Below, piece by piece: positions 14,735 to 27,103 of a stretch of 64,000 bases of DNA (position 1 is its first letter; every line of letters starts with the position of its first letter). The stretch lies in NCBI GenBank assembly GCA_000827495.1, contig KN817617.1:1-64000 (forward strand). Direction: 5' to 3'. Both the position numbers and the translations under genes were made by a program. This DNA is from Hypholoma sublateritium FD-334 SS-4 (Eukaryota > Basidiomycota > Agaricomycetes > Agaricales > Strophariaceae). The notes below the pieces were generated by a model. It ran no database searches and was not told where the DNA came from. It saw only the letters and a program-made list of their open reading frames with translations.

Positions 14735-15066
14735 TAACGCAAACTGAGGTCGTTGCCACCATTCGGTCCGCTACAGTACTTCGCCTGTCGTTTCGATTTC
14801 GTTCTCTAGAAGCATCAAGAGAGAAAAGAGCCAAAACAGATTCTTTCTTGGCTTGCTGAAGGGTCTGAGCCTGAGTATAAAGAAATCAATAAGCAGTGTG
14901 TGAGACAAGCGGAAATGGCCCGCTCAGCGCGTCGGAGTCTAGCGGAGATTGAAACGCGCACACGTGATAGTGTTTGTGTCTGAAAGTGGCACATAAATAG
15001 AACTGGAAAAGTAAACGACGACCTTAACTAAACCAACTAAACCTGTACCGCTCTTCACCACCCGAA

Positions 15067-17129
15067 ATGTCCCGCAAACGCTCCGTCGCCGACGTCGAAG
15101 ACTCTAGCTCACCTCGAAAGCGCCTCCGCCCTGATTCTGTCCCGTTCCCACACACTCCCGCGTCGTTCCCCCAGACTCCAGCCCCGTCAGCGCGGTCGAC
15201 AGGCTCCAGCAGGCGCCCCGACGCGACACCCGCGACACCCTACACGCCATACCCGTTGCGTGCATCAGACTCACCATCGAACCCATTCGGGCGGAAACGC
15301 AAGGAACGCCTGGCCCATTCACTTCCACCCATTTCTGCGTTTGGAAAGCACCTGGCGTTACACTTCCAGCTCGTGCGGTGTGGCATTTCCCCGCGTATGG
15401 GTGGTGTATTTCGCACCGTACGCGTCCCCGCAAACTACACGTTCACTCACTTGCGATCGCTCATCGCATGGCTTTTCGACACGCCTGCCCGACATGTGCC
15501 TGCGGACGAGTACCTCTTCGAAGTCAAGGAAAAGGTCGCCATGTACAGCATGCTCTATAAGCCCGGGCAGATAAAGTCAGGCACAACCAAAGTGAAGATA
15601 TCGAACGTTCGCGATCCGGGTCGGTGGCCTGCAGGGTATGGTCTAGACGCGGAAGAAGACGAGTTGCTGAGCCAAGAGACCGACGCGGAGGTTGATGAGC
15701 GCGCGAGTGAAACTGAAGACCTTATGGAAGAGGAGTGGGACTGGGTCGATGAGGAAGATTTTACCCTTGGACATGTGTGGCCCAGGGGCTTGGACCCTCT
15801 GATAGGCGTCATTTATGTGCGTCACTTCTCTTGACAATCCGTGGTATATTCTGACTTCTGTTTGATCAGCACCACTCCGTCGACACCCAAGTTCACATAA
15901 CAATCAACGCAACGAAGCTACCTCGCCAAAGAGGCTATTCAAACACTCCCCATGTATTTAACGCGCGAGGGCGCGTCCATCTGGCCCCTCCGCCCCTCCC
16001 CCGGCCCATGTTCACCCAATCAATACTAGACACACTATCATCTTCCCCAGCTGCCCCCATCGCCACCAAGCTAAGAACACGTCTAATGGATCGTATGCCT
16101 CCCCCTGCTTTCCCACCCCCGAAGACCACCCGCTCGAAGCACACCCGAGAGGAAGACTTTTTCGACGCGGACGCTGACGGAGACGTCGACGATGTGCACG
16201 CGTTCACTGAGAGCCACCCCTTCTTTCAGTCGGCCGCCTCCCCGTGTAAAAAGGCGAGACGCGAACCTTCCGTGATTCTCGTAGAGGACTCGGATGACGA
16301 GGTGGGGGATGACGGGAGTGAAGACTTTGACGCACAGCCGTCCCTATCGCGATGGAATGAGCCGACGTACGCGTTCGCGCTTTACCTGCTGCAGTTCATG
16401 GACCCTCTGGGAAGCGTGACTGACGACATTGACGCGTCGTTTTTCGAAGCGCCATATGACCCATTCGACAACGATGACGACCTAGTAAAGGCGGTCAAGC
16501 AGGCACATGGGTCGATAGTATACGAGGATGAGGTGGAATACGAAGAGGACGATGATGTATACGACGAGGATGAGGATGAGGAGGATGGTATCGACCTGGC
16601 CGACAGCGAGAAGGACGACGAGGCAGGCAAAGATGCTGAGTACGACGAAGAGGAAGGCGATGAGGACGACGAAGACGCAGAGTATGAGGATGAAGAAGAC
16701 GAGGATGGGGACTACATCACAAACCCACACACATTCACTCTCGGCTCGACGCCCGACCTCGTGCACCGTTCCTCGTCCTCGCTACCCGCTTCCTCCCCGC
16801 CGCGCGACTCCTCCCCTCCCCCCGCACTACCCATGTCGGAGGCGAGCATCGTGCTCGAGGAGCACTACCCGAACACTAAGTACACCCAGACACCCGCGCC
16901 GCCGCGCGCGCGCAAGCACCGCTTGCGGCTTGGGCGCGTCGAGCGGCGCCTCGCGCGCACGAAGAACGCAGAGTTCCTCACTAAGTACGACGAGGTCGAC
17001 GAAGAGGAGGACCCGGCGGCGGCCGTCGACGAGCTCGCGGACGACGGCACGGCAGACGTGCCCTGGACGAAACCCGTTCTCAAAGAGGGGGAGGTGTGGG
17101 ACCCGTTCGGGGACGAACCGGAGATCTAG
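15067..17129 (+). CDS. Acidic, probably nuclear protein; weak pRiA4b ORF-3-like fold
   Basis: Two exons (15067-15816, 15870-17129) with a 53-nt GTGCGT...CAG intron give 669 residues. The N-terminus carries a nuclear-localisation-like PRKRLRPD and proline repeats. Residues about 95-300 look like a globular domain: LALHFQLVRCGISPRMGGVFRTV, FTHLRSLIAWLFD, EYLFEVKEK, then DPLIGVIY-HHSVDTQVHITI across the intron. The order of an I/L-x-L-x-G-I-x-P-x-x-x-R strand, a leading helix and a late H-V-x-I strand reminds me of the plasmid pRiA4b ORF-3 family, but the resemblance is weak. A run of about 60 almost only Asp/Glu residues is encoded at 16520-16710, followed by an Arg-rich basic segment (RARKHRLRLGRVERRL). 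Acidic and basic stretches suggest a chromatin or nucleolar role, which is inference only. Confidence 0.8.
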
Positions 17130-19574
17130 GTGTGTATTGCAGTGTAGATCGCGGACTGTATTTTATTCTGTTGGCTGTTCTGCTTTTGGTTTTGCTTTCG
17201 GTTTCGTGTACTTGGCATTCTGGGTCAGATTGGGGAACGTGTATCCTTATGGTAGTATATATCTCTGGTTCCGGGCATTTTCAACTAGTAGTGACTTTCT
17301 TACAATCAAGTGAAACAATTCTCTACTCTCGTAGCAAGATCCTGATATTCAGAAAACGTAGAGAACAGGCTTCAAGATCTGCGAGGTCTGCCCACGGGAA
17401 TTAACAATTCAAGTAAGCCCAAATTCATTTGCTCCTGGCTCAGAAATGTAGAACATAGAAAATGGAATTCCTTCTCGCAACGATGCCAGATGCATCGATG
17501 AACTCTGACTAGATCTGACTCTTGATGGCACTGGCCATAAGTGGATAGTGATATACCTTTTTGAGTAAAATTTCGTCGTGGCGCTTCAGTAATGGGATTT
17601 GCGATGTTGCTTTCTGGCATTCAAGAATGTTTCGGGGCGCCCAGCGTCGTACATAGCTCACCCCAGCTAAAGTACTTTTAATAGAAGACGGCCGCTTATC
17701 TCTGGGGCACAAATGTCCGGCCCGGGAGAAGCAATCGATGCTCAGCGCTCAGCGCTCAGCCTCGGGCCGAGAACATTTGATACTTAGTGAACTGTCTGGC
17801 ATGGGTGGGCCCCTTTTCTCTACCCTGCGAAGCTCGACGTGCACCACAAATAATGTACTTACGAACATTATTTAATGGTTTAATTGTATACCCTCCCAGA
17901 AATAAAAATACTTGGACTCCCAATGTCTCTCTGGAAAGCACTAGGAGCACTCATACGACGAAGCCTGCCGGCTGCAGAGAAGAAAAAGATGAGGCAACTA
18001 CAAATGGACCACGGTAAATAGAATCTGATGCGGGGACGTGACATGTTTCTTGGAAAAAGAATGACCTTTGAATTGATATCAGCAGGTACACAGTTCTCTC
18101 GAGCTTCTCACTTGGAGCCCTTTAATTTATAACCAAATTCCCAGATATAGAATCGGCGTGAAGCACAACTCTTGCCTAATTTAAAAAAAATGTAATGAGT
18201 TAGAGACAATCGTTCTTGTTGGAAAATAATCGCAAGAAACGTTTCTTCAAGTCCTATCTGCGTATTATCATGCCGCGTTCACTAACCGTGCCTACGAAGT
18301 TCGAGCGTACTCACAGATGTCGTCACTGGTACTTTTGGGTTCTCCAGACAAAAGTACTGTATCAATCTAGTTTCACATGCACATGTCAAATACGTCTATC
18401 AGGCATTTCCTGATTTCCTTGTATCACGGAAATACGCCATTTAATAGATACGTATCGATGATAGAGGATGATAGTCGAACAAGTTACGCTTGCCGTGGTT
18501 GGCCCCTGGGGCCTGGTTCGGTTACCAATTCTTCCATGAGTATGGGAGCGTCCGATAGGTTGGTCTAGAGCATTCAAAGCGCACCCTCTCCACAGCCTTG
18601 TCTGCTACCAAATGTAGACTACTCGCTCAAAGAACGCCTTTGCGCGACGTTCTGGATATAATTCATCCGTAATTCATGCTCCTATGTAGAGTAAGTTTTC
18701 TCCTGTCAATGCAGATTAAATAATAAAGTCCGTTTGCTGAATCCTACGTAATTATGCATACGTCGTGTGCCATTCATTACTTCCCATCGCCTTACACTCA
18801 ATAAAACGAACAAAATTACAACTTTGGCCACTTTTTTCAATTACATTTTCTTGGCACCCTGAGTTGATCGTCGGTCTTCATCGGTCCTGTCCACGGTAAG
18901 TATTACTTATATGACATCATTGGCCGGTTACTTGGCCGAAGATTAAATGACATCATACCGATGCCGCACATTCAATTAGCCTCCTAATGGACCAGCCTTT
19001 GGCTTCAACGTTCAAATATTCGCTTTCAACACCAACAGATCATGCACTTTCTCGTCTTTAGTGAATCAGTAACTTGTATACAAGGAATACATGTATGCCC
19101 TTGACCTGTAAAATTGAAAGTTATGCAGCGATAGCTGCGGTCGTCACGGAAGGATGAGAGACTGTGGAGCGCGCTAAATCAAACGACCGCGGTATATCCT
19201 TCTTTGATTATCTATGAAAGCCTTACCCTTATCGGAGAATTGCACCTAAGAACCATCTCTAGTTGTCTCGTTATGGATACTTCATCGAGCGCCGCGAACA
19301 GAAACAATGTGAGGCAGATGTGACAGCAAGTATGGCACATCTTCTGAGGGCGGCGAATTCGATTATGAACAATTAAAACGAGGAAATCTAGCGGCGGGTC
19401 GTAAATGCGGTACGTATACCCTACTGGGCAAATTACGACGCGGTGACCACGTGAAGTGGGGCTGCCAAAAGCATAAAATGCGCCCTTGCGTCCTTTGTTC
19501 TCATACATCATCAATACCCAACTTTCTATCCCATACCTACTACCTCCCCCCGCCTAAGCGCCCAATTTGCAAAC
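17130..19574. other. 2.4-kb intergenic region without a recognised gene
   Basis: The first 200 bp are probably the 3' UTR of the preceding gene. At 17740-17760 there is a tandem CTCAGCGCTCAGCGCTCAGC. Elsewhere only short, unsupported open frames occur. A TATA-like CATAAAATG at 19474-19482 lies about 95 bp before the start of the next gene. Confidence 0.45.
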
Positions 19575-21179
19575 ATGAAAGGAATGATGAAAGCACTCTG
19601 GTACAATGCAGTGCGTTTAGGCGTTTAGCGCTTGGCGCTTATCTTGAGCGTCGGCTGACCCCGTCCTCGGTCTAGCCCAAGGATTTCGTCATAAAGCAAG
19701 TACCAATCCCACAAATCAACGACGACGAAGTTCTTCTCAAAGGTCAATACAACATGATTGCTCGCCGTTGCCTATGTTGACATCATCTTCTCATTATAGT
19801 CACCTGCTGCGGTAAGTGTAAAACGCTCCATGGGCAAGGACACGCTTTCTAAACAGCCGGACTGGAATAGGTATCTGCGGCACGGACGGCCATATCGACC
19901 AGGTAACTCCCCTTTATTCGTACCGTCAACATCGCTGACTTGTTTTTCAGGGAGAGTTCATCTCGAAATTCCCTGTGAGAAAATAATCGCTATTGTTTGT
20001 ATTCTTTTCTAACTCAGAATCTCAGCTTATTCCAGGTCATGAAGCTATTGGACACATCGTCGAGATGGGCAAGAACGTAAAAGATTTTGCCATCGGCGAT
20101 CGCTGCGTTGCGGACGTCGGCATCACTGTCAGTTCCGTCATTTCGTGCACAGCCACCAGGCACTAACTTCAAACTCACGTTATTCCCTGTTATTCCCAAC
20201 TTGATTTTGACCTCATGATCTCGATTCACATCGTCCCGACTTCCCGCTTCACCAGTGCGACAACTGTTTCTATTGTCGTCGCGGACAATCCCTGCTTTGC
20301 GAGAATTTCCATGCCTGCGGAGTCACCCAGGATGGTGGGTTCGCTGAGTACATCAAATAGTGCGTGTTTGTCTGCTTGGTGGTTTGCAACTGGCGGCTGA
20401 TGGCCGCCGCAGCCAGCAGAAGAAGTTGTACAAAATCCACAACCTGACCGACTTGGAGTCGACGCTACTCGAACCCGCCGCATGCGCGATTCACGGGCTC
20501 GACAAGCTGAATCCCCCGGTCGGGATCGAAGTGCTTCTCCTCGGCGCAGGCCCGACGGGGCTCATCCTCGCGCAGCTACTCAAGCTCAACGGCGCGTCGC
20601 GCGTCGTCATCGCTGCAAACAAGGGCATCAAGATGGACATCGCGAAGACGCTCAACGCGGCCGACGAGTACATCGAACTCGACCGCAAGGCGCCGGAGGC
20701 ACAGTGGCAGAAGCTCAAGGACGACAACCCGTACGGGTTCGACGTCGTCGTTGAAGCGACGGGCGTCGAGAAGCTCGCGAATGAGTCGATTAACTACGTG
20801 CGCCGCGGCGGAACTCTCATGATCTACGGCGTGTACGAGGACAAGGCGCTCGTTCACTGGCCACCTGCCAAGGTGCGTACTTTGATCTTTTCAGCTTTTA
20901 CTGGAGCTGATGCGTACGTTTGGTGCAGATTTTCGGTGATGAAATTAAGGTAATGTTACCCTTCTTTTACTCTTGGTGACGTCGTATTAACAATACACGC
21001 AGATCATCGGCTCGTTCTCGCAGACTTTCTGCTTCCCTCGTGCGGTAGCATATCTTGACAGCGGCAAGATTAACTTGAAGGGTATGGTGACGGATGTTTT
21101 CAAGCTGGACGACTACCAGGCCGCGCTGGATAAGATGAACAGCAGGACGGCGCTCAAAATTGCTATTGTACCTAGTTAG
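19575..21179 (+). CDS. Zinc-binding medium-chain dehydrogenase, D-arabinitol/sorbitol dehydrogenase-like
   Basis: The enzyme should oxidise a sugar alcohol to a ketose with NAD(P)+. The first exon (19575-19610) gives [12 protein letters not shown], then [45 protein letters not shown] and [21 protein letters not shown]. The catalytic-zinc Cys (CGICGTD) and His-Glu (GHEA) are present. The structural-zinc cysteine loop is [18 protein letters not shown], and the Rossmann motif is [21 protein letters not shown]. The C-terminus [22 protein letters not shown]...KIAIVPS ends at 21177-21179. The sequence matches my memory of the fungal NADP-dependent D-arabinitol dehydrogenase group, but the exact substrate cannot be read from it. 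At least eight introns are short. The first intron (19611-19675) contains the GCGCT-rich motif also seen in intergenic sites. Confidence 0.88.
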
Positions 21180-21589
21180 ATTACATTTTTCATCGTTTCT
21201 ATCAACCATGTATCTACAGAGTCAGCACTATGTATTGGTAATTATCCAGCAGTTCAGAAATCACATTTACTTTCTGAACAAAATCTATGTACACACTATT
21301 CAAATATCAAAGTCAAACACTTATATATATACTTAGTACACGAATGATTAGGAAACGCGTATTACGCACTACATTGCAATATTTTCGGAGCTTCAAATTT
21401 CTGACCGTTTGCCGTGATGACTATTTCGATCGGCCTTCCAGCCTCTTCCAGCTTCCACTCAACTTCCAGCCTTGCGTCCATGACTTTCCAAACGACATAA
21501 GTTACCCCGATACCCTCGCATAGAATTTAGACTTCTATTATAGAAGAGACACATCCTCAGTCACCCTCATTAAAGAGCCCCGGAAACAC
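21180..21589. other. Intergenic spacer
   Basis: This spacer of about 410 bp holds the 3' UTR of the dehydrogenase and the promoter of the carrier. It is AT-rich at 21287-21330 (ATATATATAC). No gene is seen. Confidence 0.35.
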
Positions 21590-22922
21590 ATGACAAGCTG
21601 GCAGGCTGGAGAGGTCACTCTAACCTCCATAGACCATGGCGGACACGAGGACGACACTTCGGTAATGACGGCGAAGCAAGCTGGGAAGGATATATTGTTT
21701 GGGAGTGTGCGTCTTTCATATTCTCCAGGTGTGGAGTTGGCTCATCCAGCCGTCTCTTACCATGGCGATAGTTTGCAGGAATGGTGGCCGAAGTCTTCGA
21801 ATATCCATTTGACCTAGCAAAGGTGCGACTGCAAGCGCAGGTCTTGTCACCGGCGTCGTCCACAACCATTCATTTCAACGGACCGATGCACTGTTTGTCC
21901 CACACATGGAAAGAAGAAGGACTACGAGGTCTCTACCGGGTATGCGTTGAATATTCACAAGACGCGCGCCGAACTCATTTTCTCTCAGGGACTCCCCGCT
22001 CCCATTGTAGGCTCCATGGCAGAGACTGCCGCCCTTTTCCTGGCGTACTCTACGTTTCAGAACATGATTAGATCGTTCTCATCAAGTGGACCGCTCTCAA
22101 ACTCAGCACCGCTCTCAATCCCACAACTGACACTGGCCGCCGCCGGTGCCGGTTTCGTCACCAGCTTCGTCTTGTATGTATTTTCTTGCCTTCCGCACAT
22201 CCAGAGAGTAAATTTATCCTAGAACACCCATCGAGCTCGTGAAATGCAAGATGCAGGTGCAGATGTTGAACTTCCACCCTCCCACCGCCCCGGGACGGAT
22301 ACCACGTCGGCCGGTCCCGCCACTACCCTCGTCGGCGCGGTCATATCACACCGGCCGTGCGTATACTGTCCCGCCACCCGCAACAGTCGAGGCCCTGCGG
22401 CCCCCAGGCCCAATCGCACTCATACGCTCCATCATCGACTCGTATGGCGTTCGCGGGCTGTGGCTTGGGCACACAGGCACACTCGTACGCGAGACAGGCG
22501 GCACCGCCGCGTGGTTCATGGCGAAAGAGTGGGTCGCGCGAAAGCTCGTCGCGCGCCGGATACGCAACTCGCCGTACGAGACTGCCAGTGACGGCACGCG
22601 CGCGCCGCGCACCGCTGCGAATACAGAGCTACTGCCCTGGGAGTCGGCGTTCTCTGGTGCGCTTGCGGGCGCGTTCGGGGCGCTCATCTTTTACCCCGCG
22701 GATACGGTGAAGAGCGCGATACAGACCGAGGAAGAGCTGCGGCCGCGTACGGGACCGCTGAAACCGCTCTCGAGCTCTTTTTTGGGGACGTTCAGACTGA
22801 TGTGGATGAAGCATGGATTGAAGGGGCTGTATGCTGGGTGCGGGATGACGGTGGCGCGTGCGGTGCCTAGTAGTGGTATCATATTTGTAGTGTATGATGG
22901 GTTGACTGCATATTTTTCATAA
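21590..22922 (+). CDS. ORT1: Mitochondrial ornithine/arginine carrier (Ort1/Arg11-like)
   Basis: This mitochondrial carrier family (SLC25) protein exchanges ornithine for other basic amino acids or protons across the inner membrane, linking matrix ornithine synthesis to cytosolic arginine synthesis. Three carrier repeats are visible. Repeat 1 is KDILFGS-FAGMVAEVFEYPFDLAKVRLQAQ with the P-x-D-x-x-K signature. Repeat 2 is LAAAGAGFVTSFVL-TPIELVKCKMQVQM with the P-x-E-x-x-K form. Repeat 3 is FSGALAGAFGALIFYPADTVKSAIQTEEE. The F-x-PFD and TPIELVKCKMQ wording, together with RETGGTAAWFMAKE, is characteristic of the Ort1 branch. Three short introns were placed, including an unusual acceptor at GATAG|TTTGCAGG in the first. 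A second in-frame Met at 21665 (MTAKQAGKD) is a possible alternative start. Confidence 0.88.
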
Positions 22923-23147
22923 CATTTGTCCATCCACAACTGCGGTCCTCTAAGTCATGACACCAGACGATGTTTTACTAATCTGGACACATTGCACTTT
23001 CAATTTTTTCTATTATTATTCATATTGTGAGACTAAAAGATTTAAGAATGAAGGATTCGAGTCGAGAGAGTCGTGCACGGTGCAGACTGCAGCCTGTCTG
23101 CAGGTTACAAGGTGCTCTTACTTGGGTAACTGGGTTTGAGTTTGAAC

Positions 23148-23156
23148 AAAAAAAAA
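23148..23156 (-). terminator. RNA polymerase III T-run terminator of tRNA-Asp
   Basis: A nine-base T tract on the minus strand begins 3-4 nt after the tRNA discriminator base. Confidence 0.7.
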
Positions 23157-23159
23157 GAA

Positions 23160-23231
23160 CTCTCTGCCTGGGAGTCGAACCCAGCTTTCGCGCGTGACAA
23201 GCGCGTGTACTAACCGATATACTAGCAAAGA
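23160..23231 (-). tRNA. tRNA-Asp (anticodon GTC)
   Basis: Read on the minus strand, the 72-nt sequence folds as a cloverleaf. The acceptor TCTTTGC pairs with GCAGAGA (one T-G wobble), with discriminator G. The D arm contains TATCGGTTAGTA, the anticodon stem CGCGC/GCGCG encloses TTGTCAC, and the T arm is CTGGGTTCGACTCCCAG. There is no intron. A run of T residues follows immediately on the minus strand (complement of the A-run 23148-23156), a normal RNA polymerase III terminator. It sits between ORT1 and the ubiquitin protease gene, transcribed against both. Confidence 0.96.
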
Positions 23232-23388
23232 GCACGAAAGTGCTTTCAATTTACTTTTTATATAGACTACATTCAAGTAAGCGATCTCATGTTCATAAAT
23301 CACTTCCTGGCGCTCTTAATCTTAGCTTTCTGACTGCGCGCGCAGTTGCAAAGTCCAGCTGCCCATCCGCGGCCAAGTATTCAACCAT

Positions 23389-26300
23389 ATGGCAAAGCCC
23401 AAGACTCTGACGCCCCAGGAGGTCTACAGGCAACGACGACAACGCGAGGAGCGCGAAAAGAACGCTTACCTACCGCCAGGATTGATAAATCATGGAAATA
23501 CTTGCTTCATGAACTCGGTTTTGCAGGGTGTAAGTCGTCAACGTTGCGGATAGGCTCTTTCTGATACTCTATCAGCTCATAGCTACCCGTGTGCTGTCGG
23601 ATCTTGTTCTATTTGCGCCGATACCGCAGGAGATGCAGATGAATGCAGCGTCGCCGATTGTCTCAAGACGGTCTCCTCAGCTCACCAATGGCCACAATCT
23701 CGCGGGGAGCTATGAGCAGCCATGGGTCAACAGCATGCCGATAGGCGACATGTTTTTGACCGTGATGTACAAGGCTTGGGACAGCCAGGCAGCGAAGCGG
23801 AAAGACGTGCTCAGTCCAAAGTACGCGCTCATCACATCTCCCATTAAAACGTGCTAATCTTTCTAGGCCCATCCTTGCTGCCCTCGGTCAGAAGTACGAC
23901 CAGTACTTGGACTTTGCTCAACAAGACGCCCATGAATTTCTTAGAATCTTACTCGACGCAATGCGCATGGAGGAACAAGACGTGAGCCGCGTAGTATCCC
24001 CGATCTTTCGCCGTCTAACCGTCTCCAGATTATCAAGAAGCGCCAGCCACCGAGTCCGCCCAAGAAGCGCCGGCGCACAACGATAACGTCCGAGGCCCTC
24101 GGTTCGGTGCCCACCGACCCCGACGCAGCGCCCGCCGAGCCGCCCCTGCTCTCGTTCGCGGACATGATCTTCGGCGGCGAGCTCACGAGCATCCTCGTCT
24201 GCCAGAAGTGCAAGCACGTCTCGCAGACGTACGAGGAGTTCAACGACATTAGCCTGAGCATCAAGGCCGAGGACTACTTCCCGCACAACCGCAAGCGCGA
24301 CCGCTTCAAGAAGATCGTGGGCAGGCTCACGCAGTTCCCGGGCACGTCAAAGCCACACTTACGGCCGCCGATTACACACGCGCATGCAGTCGAGATGCTA
24401 CGGTCATCATCGGTACCTCCGAGCCCCCGCACTGAGCGCGATTCGGCGCAGCTGCTTGCGGAGAATCCGAGACCTGAGTCGCCGCGACGGAGGAGCTTGG
24501 ACGTGCCGACAGGGGGAACCGAGTCCGAACCCGATTCGCCTGTCCAGCCACCACCGGCCCCAAGTCCAGAAGGCCCGGCTGTGATTACGAAGGAGCAGGA
24601 GAAACCAACAGTAGAGGTGGGCGCCGCGGACACCTTGAATGTGACTGAGCCGGATGGTAAGCATGTAGAATTTGTGGAACCGACAGAGAAAAAGGAGCGG
24701 CATGAAAGTGCTTCTGTGCTCGCCCTTACGGACAAGGAGAAGGAAAAGGTCTCAAAATCGGACGATATGGGATGGGTCAAGCTTGGAAGGAGGATCAGTC
24801 TATCAGTAGGCTTGGGCCGATCAAGAGGACCTGACAAGGACAAGGATAGGAAAGACAGGGATCGGAAGAGTCGGTCAATGGATCGCTCAAGCTTGGGAGT
24901 TCCGGTATCCATCAAGGAGGAGGATGATCCCGATATGAGTATGCAGAAGTCACACTCTGCAAGTGCAGGAAGCGCTGGTACATCCTCCCTGGTGGACGAT
25001 AAGGCTGAATCGCTAAGAAGCCGTGCCGTCTCGGACGGGGCTGCTTCGTACTCTGCGGTAGATGATTCTGAATCTTCCAACGCAACTGCTGCAAGCTCGG
25101 TACCCAGCAAAAATACCTCGATTCAACCGACACCTTCGACCTCATCCATTCCACTTATCCGATCTCCATCTCCTCAGCTCGCTGCAACACAGTTCCAATC
25201 ACACACCTCCAACAGCCACCCCCAGTCGTCCCTAGGCAATTCTATCTTCCCCGGCGTCCAGCGCTCGAAGTCACCCAAACCTCCGAAACCCAATGCAGCA
25301 CAAACGGAGTATCTGCGCAAGATCCTGGCGGACGTATCGACATCGCCCTCAATAGCGAACCCGTTCGCGCTATTTAAACCGCCATTATTGCAGTCTCACT
25401 CACATCACCATAGTGCGTCAACGACACCGACGAGTGGGGTGGTGGGCGAGAAAGAGAGGAGCTCGGGCGCTGCCTGGCTGGGAATGGGACGCAGCTTCTC
25501 CGGCATCGAAGAGTGTCTGCGCCTGTTCACGGCGGTCGAGGTGCTGGACGGCGAAAACATGGTAGGCTGCCGGCAATGCTGGAAGATCCAGAACGGCGTG
25601 TTGCACGCACCGAAAGGCAAGGACTCTGATGCGGACGATGACGACGACGAAGCGCCGTCGGAACCGCCAACGCCCCAACCCAACGTGACGTCTACACCGG
25701 TGCCAGCGCGCGAGCCGGTGGCCAATGGCGTCGACAAGAAGCACGAGGGCCGAGAGAACAGCCGGCCGCCGCTGAAGCTTTTGACGCCGCCCCCCGCGGG
25801 GCACATCCCGACGTCGTTGTCCACACCCACGGTGTCGACGTTCGAGACGGTCGACGACAGCAGCGACGCGCGTTCGGTGTCGTCCCTTCCAAGCGATCCT
25901 ATCTCCATAATGATCGATGACGCGAGCCAGTCGTCGCTCTCGCTCTCGACCACTTCGGACGCGGGCAGCACCGACAGCGGCGTGTACGCGCGCCCGGGGG
26001 GGATGCCCATTCCGAAGATATCCACCACTGCACCGCCTGATACACCCACGGATTCGACATCCTCGGCGGGGGGAAATAGCCAAGAGCCGGGCGACGGGGC
26101 GGGACAGCCGCCTGCTGTGCCCATCAAGACGCACCCCCGCTTCGCGAAGGTCGCATATGAATCGAACGCGAATGTGTTGTCCAAGGATTCCCTAAGCATA
26201 CCACCGCGGTCGCTGAGGCGGTCATCGGACTCGGACGTGACGAGCACGGACAACGACAGCTCGGACGACGAGAGCGATGCGTCTGTGGACACCACCGTCT

Positions 26301-27103
26301 CTGCGGAATCCAGCGCTAGCAGGCGGGAGCGCGGGCCCGCATCAGCGGAGGGGGGCGCAGGCGCCTCGACGTCTGCGGGGCAGGTAGGCTCAACGGCATC
26401 GCCGGCGCCGTCCAAGAAACCGTCGAAGCCCAAGCCCGTCATCATGCGACCAGCGTACAAGCGCTACCTCATCTCCACGCCGCCGCCGATCCTGGTAATC
26501 CATCTCAAGCGGTTCCAGCAGACCGCGAAGAGCCCGTTCATGTCCTTCTCGCACGGGTTCAAGAAGCTGGACGACTACATATCGTTTCCGGAGTACCTCG
26601 ACCTCCTGCCGTTCCTCGCACCGCGGAAGGAGGACTACGGCCTGGGGAAGAAGAGCGCGCACAAGGACAGGAAGGGAAAGGCGAAGGAGGAGCGGTGCAT
26701 GTATCGCCTCTACGCTGTAGTGGTGCACATTGGAAATATGGTGAGCTGACTCTGTCCTAGGTTCACATATACAGAAATTTGGCGCAGATGTTGATGTCCT
26801 CTTTGCCAGCTTGGTGGGCATTACGTTGCATATACTGCTCTTCCCGCCGACCCTCCGCCTATGAAAGCATCATCTACGCCCACAAACGGTGCTACTGATT
26901 CGTCGCCATCAGTTCCTGCCAACGCCTCAACCAATGGCAGCCCCCAAGAGATTACGAGTAAAAGCGCGACTGCAGAGCCTGCCCAGGCGCCCAAGACCTC
27001 AGAGCGACAATGGGCGCATATCAGCGATACCACCGTCCGCTTGACAACTCTAGAGGAAGTCCTTCGCGCCAAAGCCTACATCTGCATGTACGAGCGGTGT
27101 TGA
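23389..27103 (+). CDS. Ubiquitin-specific protease (USP16/45-like), with a very large insertion in the catalytic domain
   Basis: USP-family cysteine proteases remove ubiquitin from proteins. Five exons (23389-23529, 23576-23820, 23867-23981, 24029-26740, 26810-27103) give 1168 residues. The Cys box is GLINHGNTCFMNSVLQG, followed by QQDAHEFLRILLDAM. A zinc-binding CQKC (LVCQKCKH) and a later CRQCWK supply four cysteines. The end of the domain reads PPPILVIHLKRFQ, and after the last intron the His box LGGHYVAYT, so the catalytic Cys, His and QDAHEF are intact. Between about residues 220 and 900 lies a Ser/Pro/Glu-rich low-complexity insertion containing a short structured piece (GIEECLRLFTAVEVLDGENMVGC). 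The start was chosen at MAKPKTLTPQEVYRQRR, which leads into the Cys box. The substrate is unknown. Confidence 0.92.

Noticed and set aside
16382..16766. Long minus-strand frames rich in Ser or Val/Leu at 16382-16766
   Set aside because: They are mirror frames of the GA-rich Asp/Glu-coding tract of the plus-strand gene and have no independent support.
25405..26460. 351-codon minus-strand frame inside the protease gene
   Set aside because: It is a shadow of the GC-rich plus-strand exon; the plus frame carries the USP motifs and continues through splice sites.
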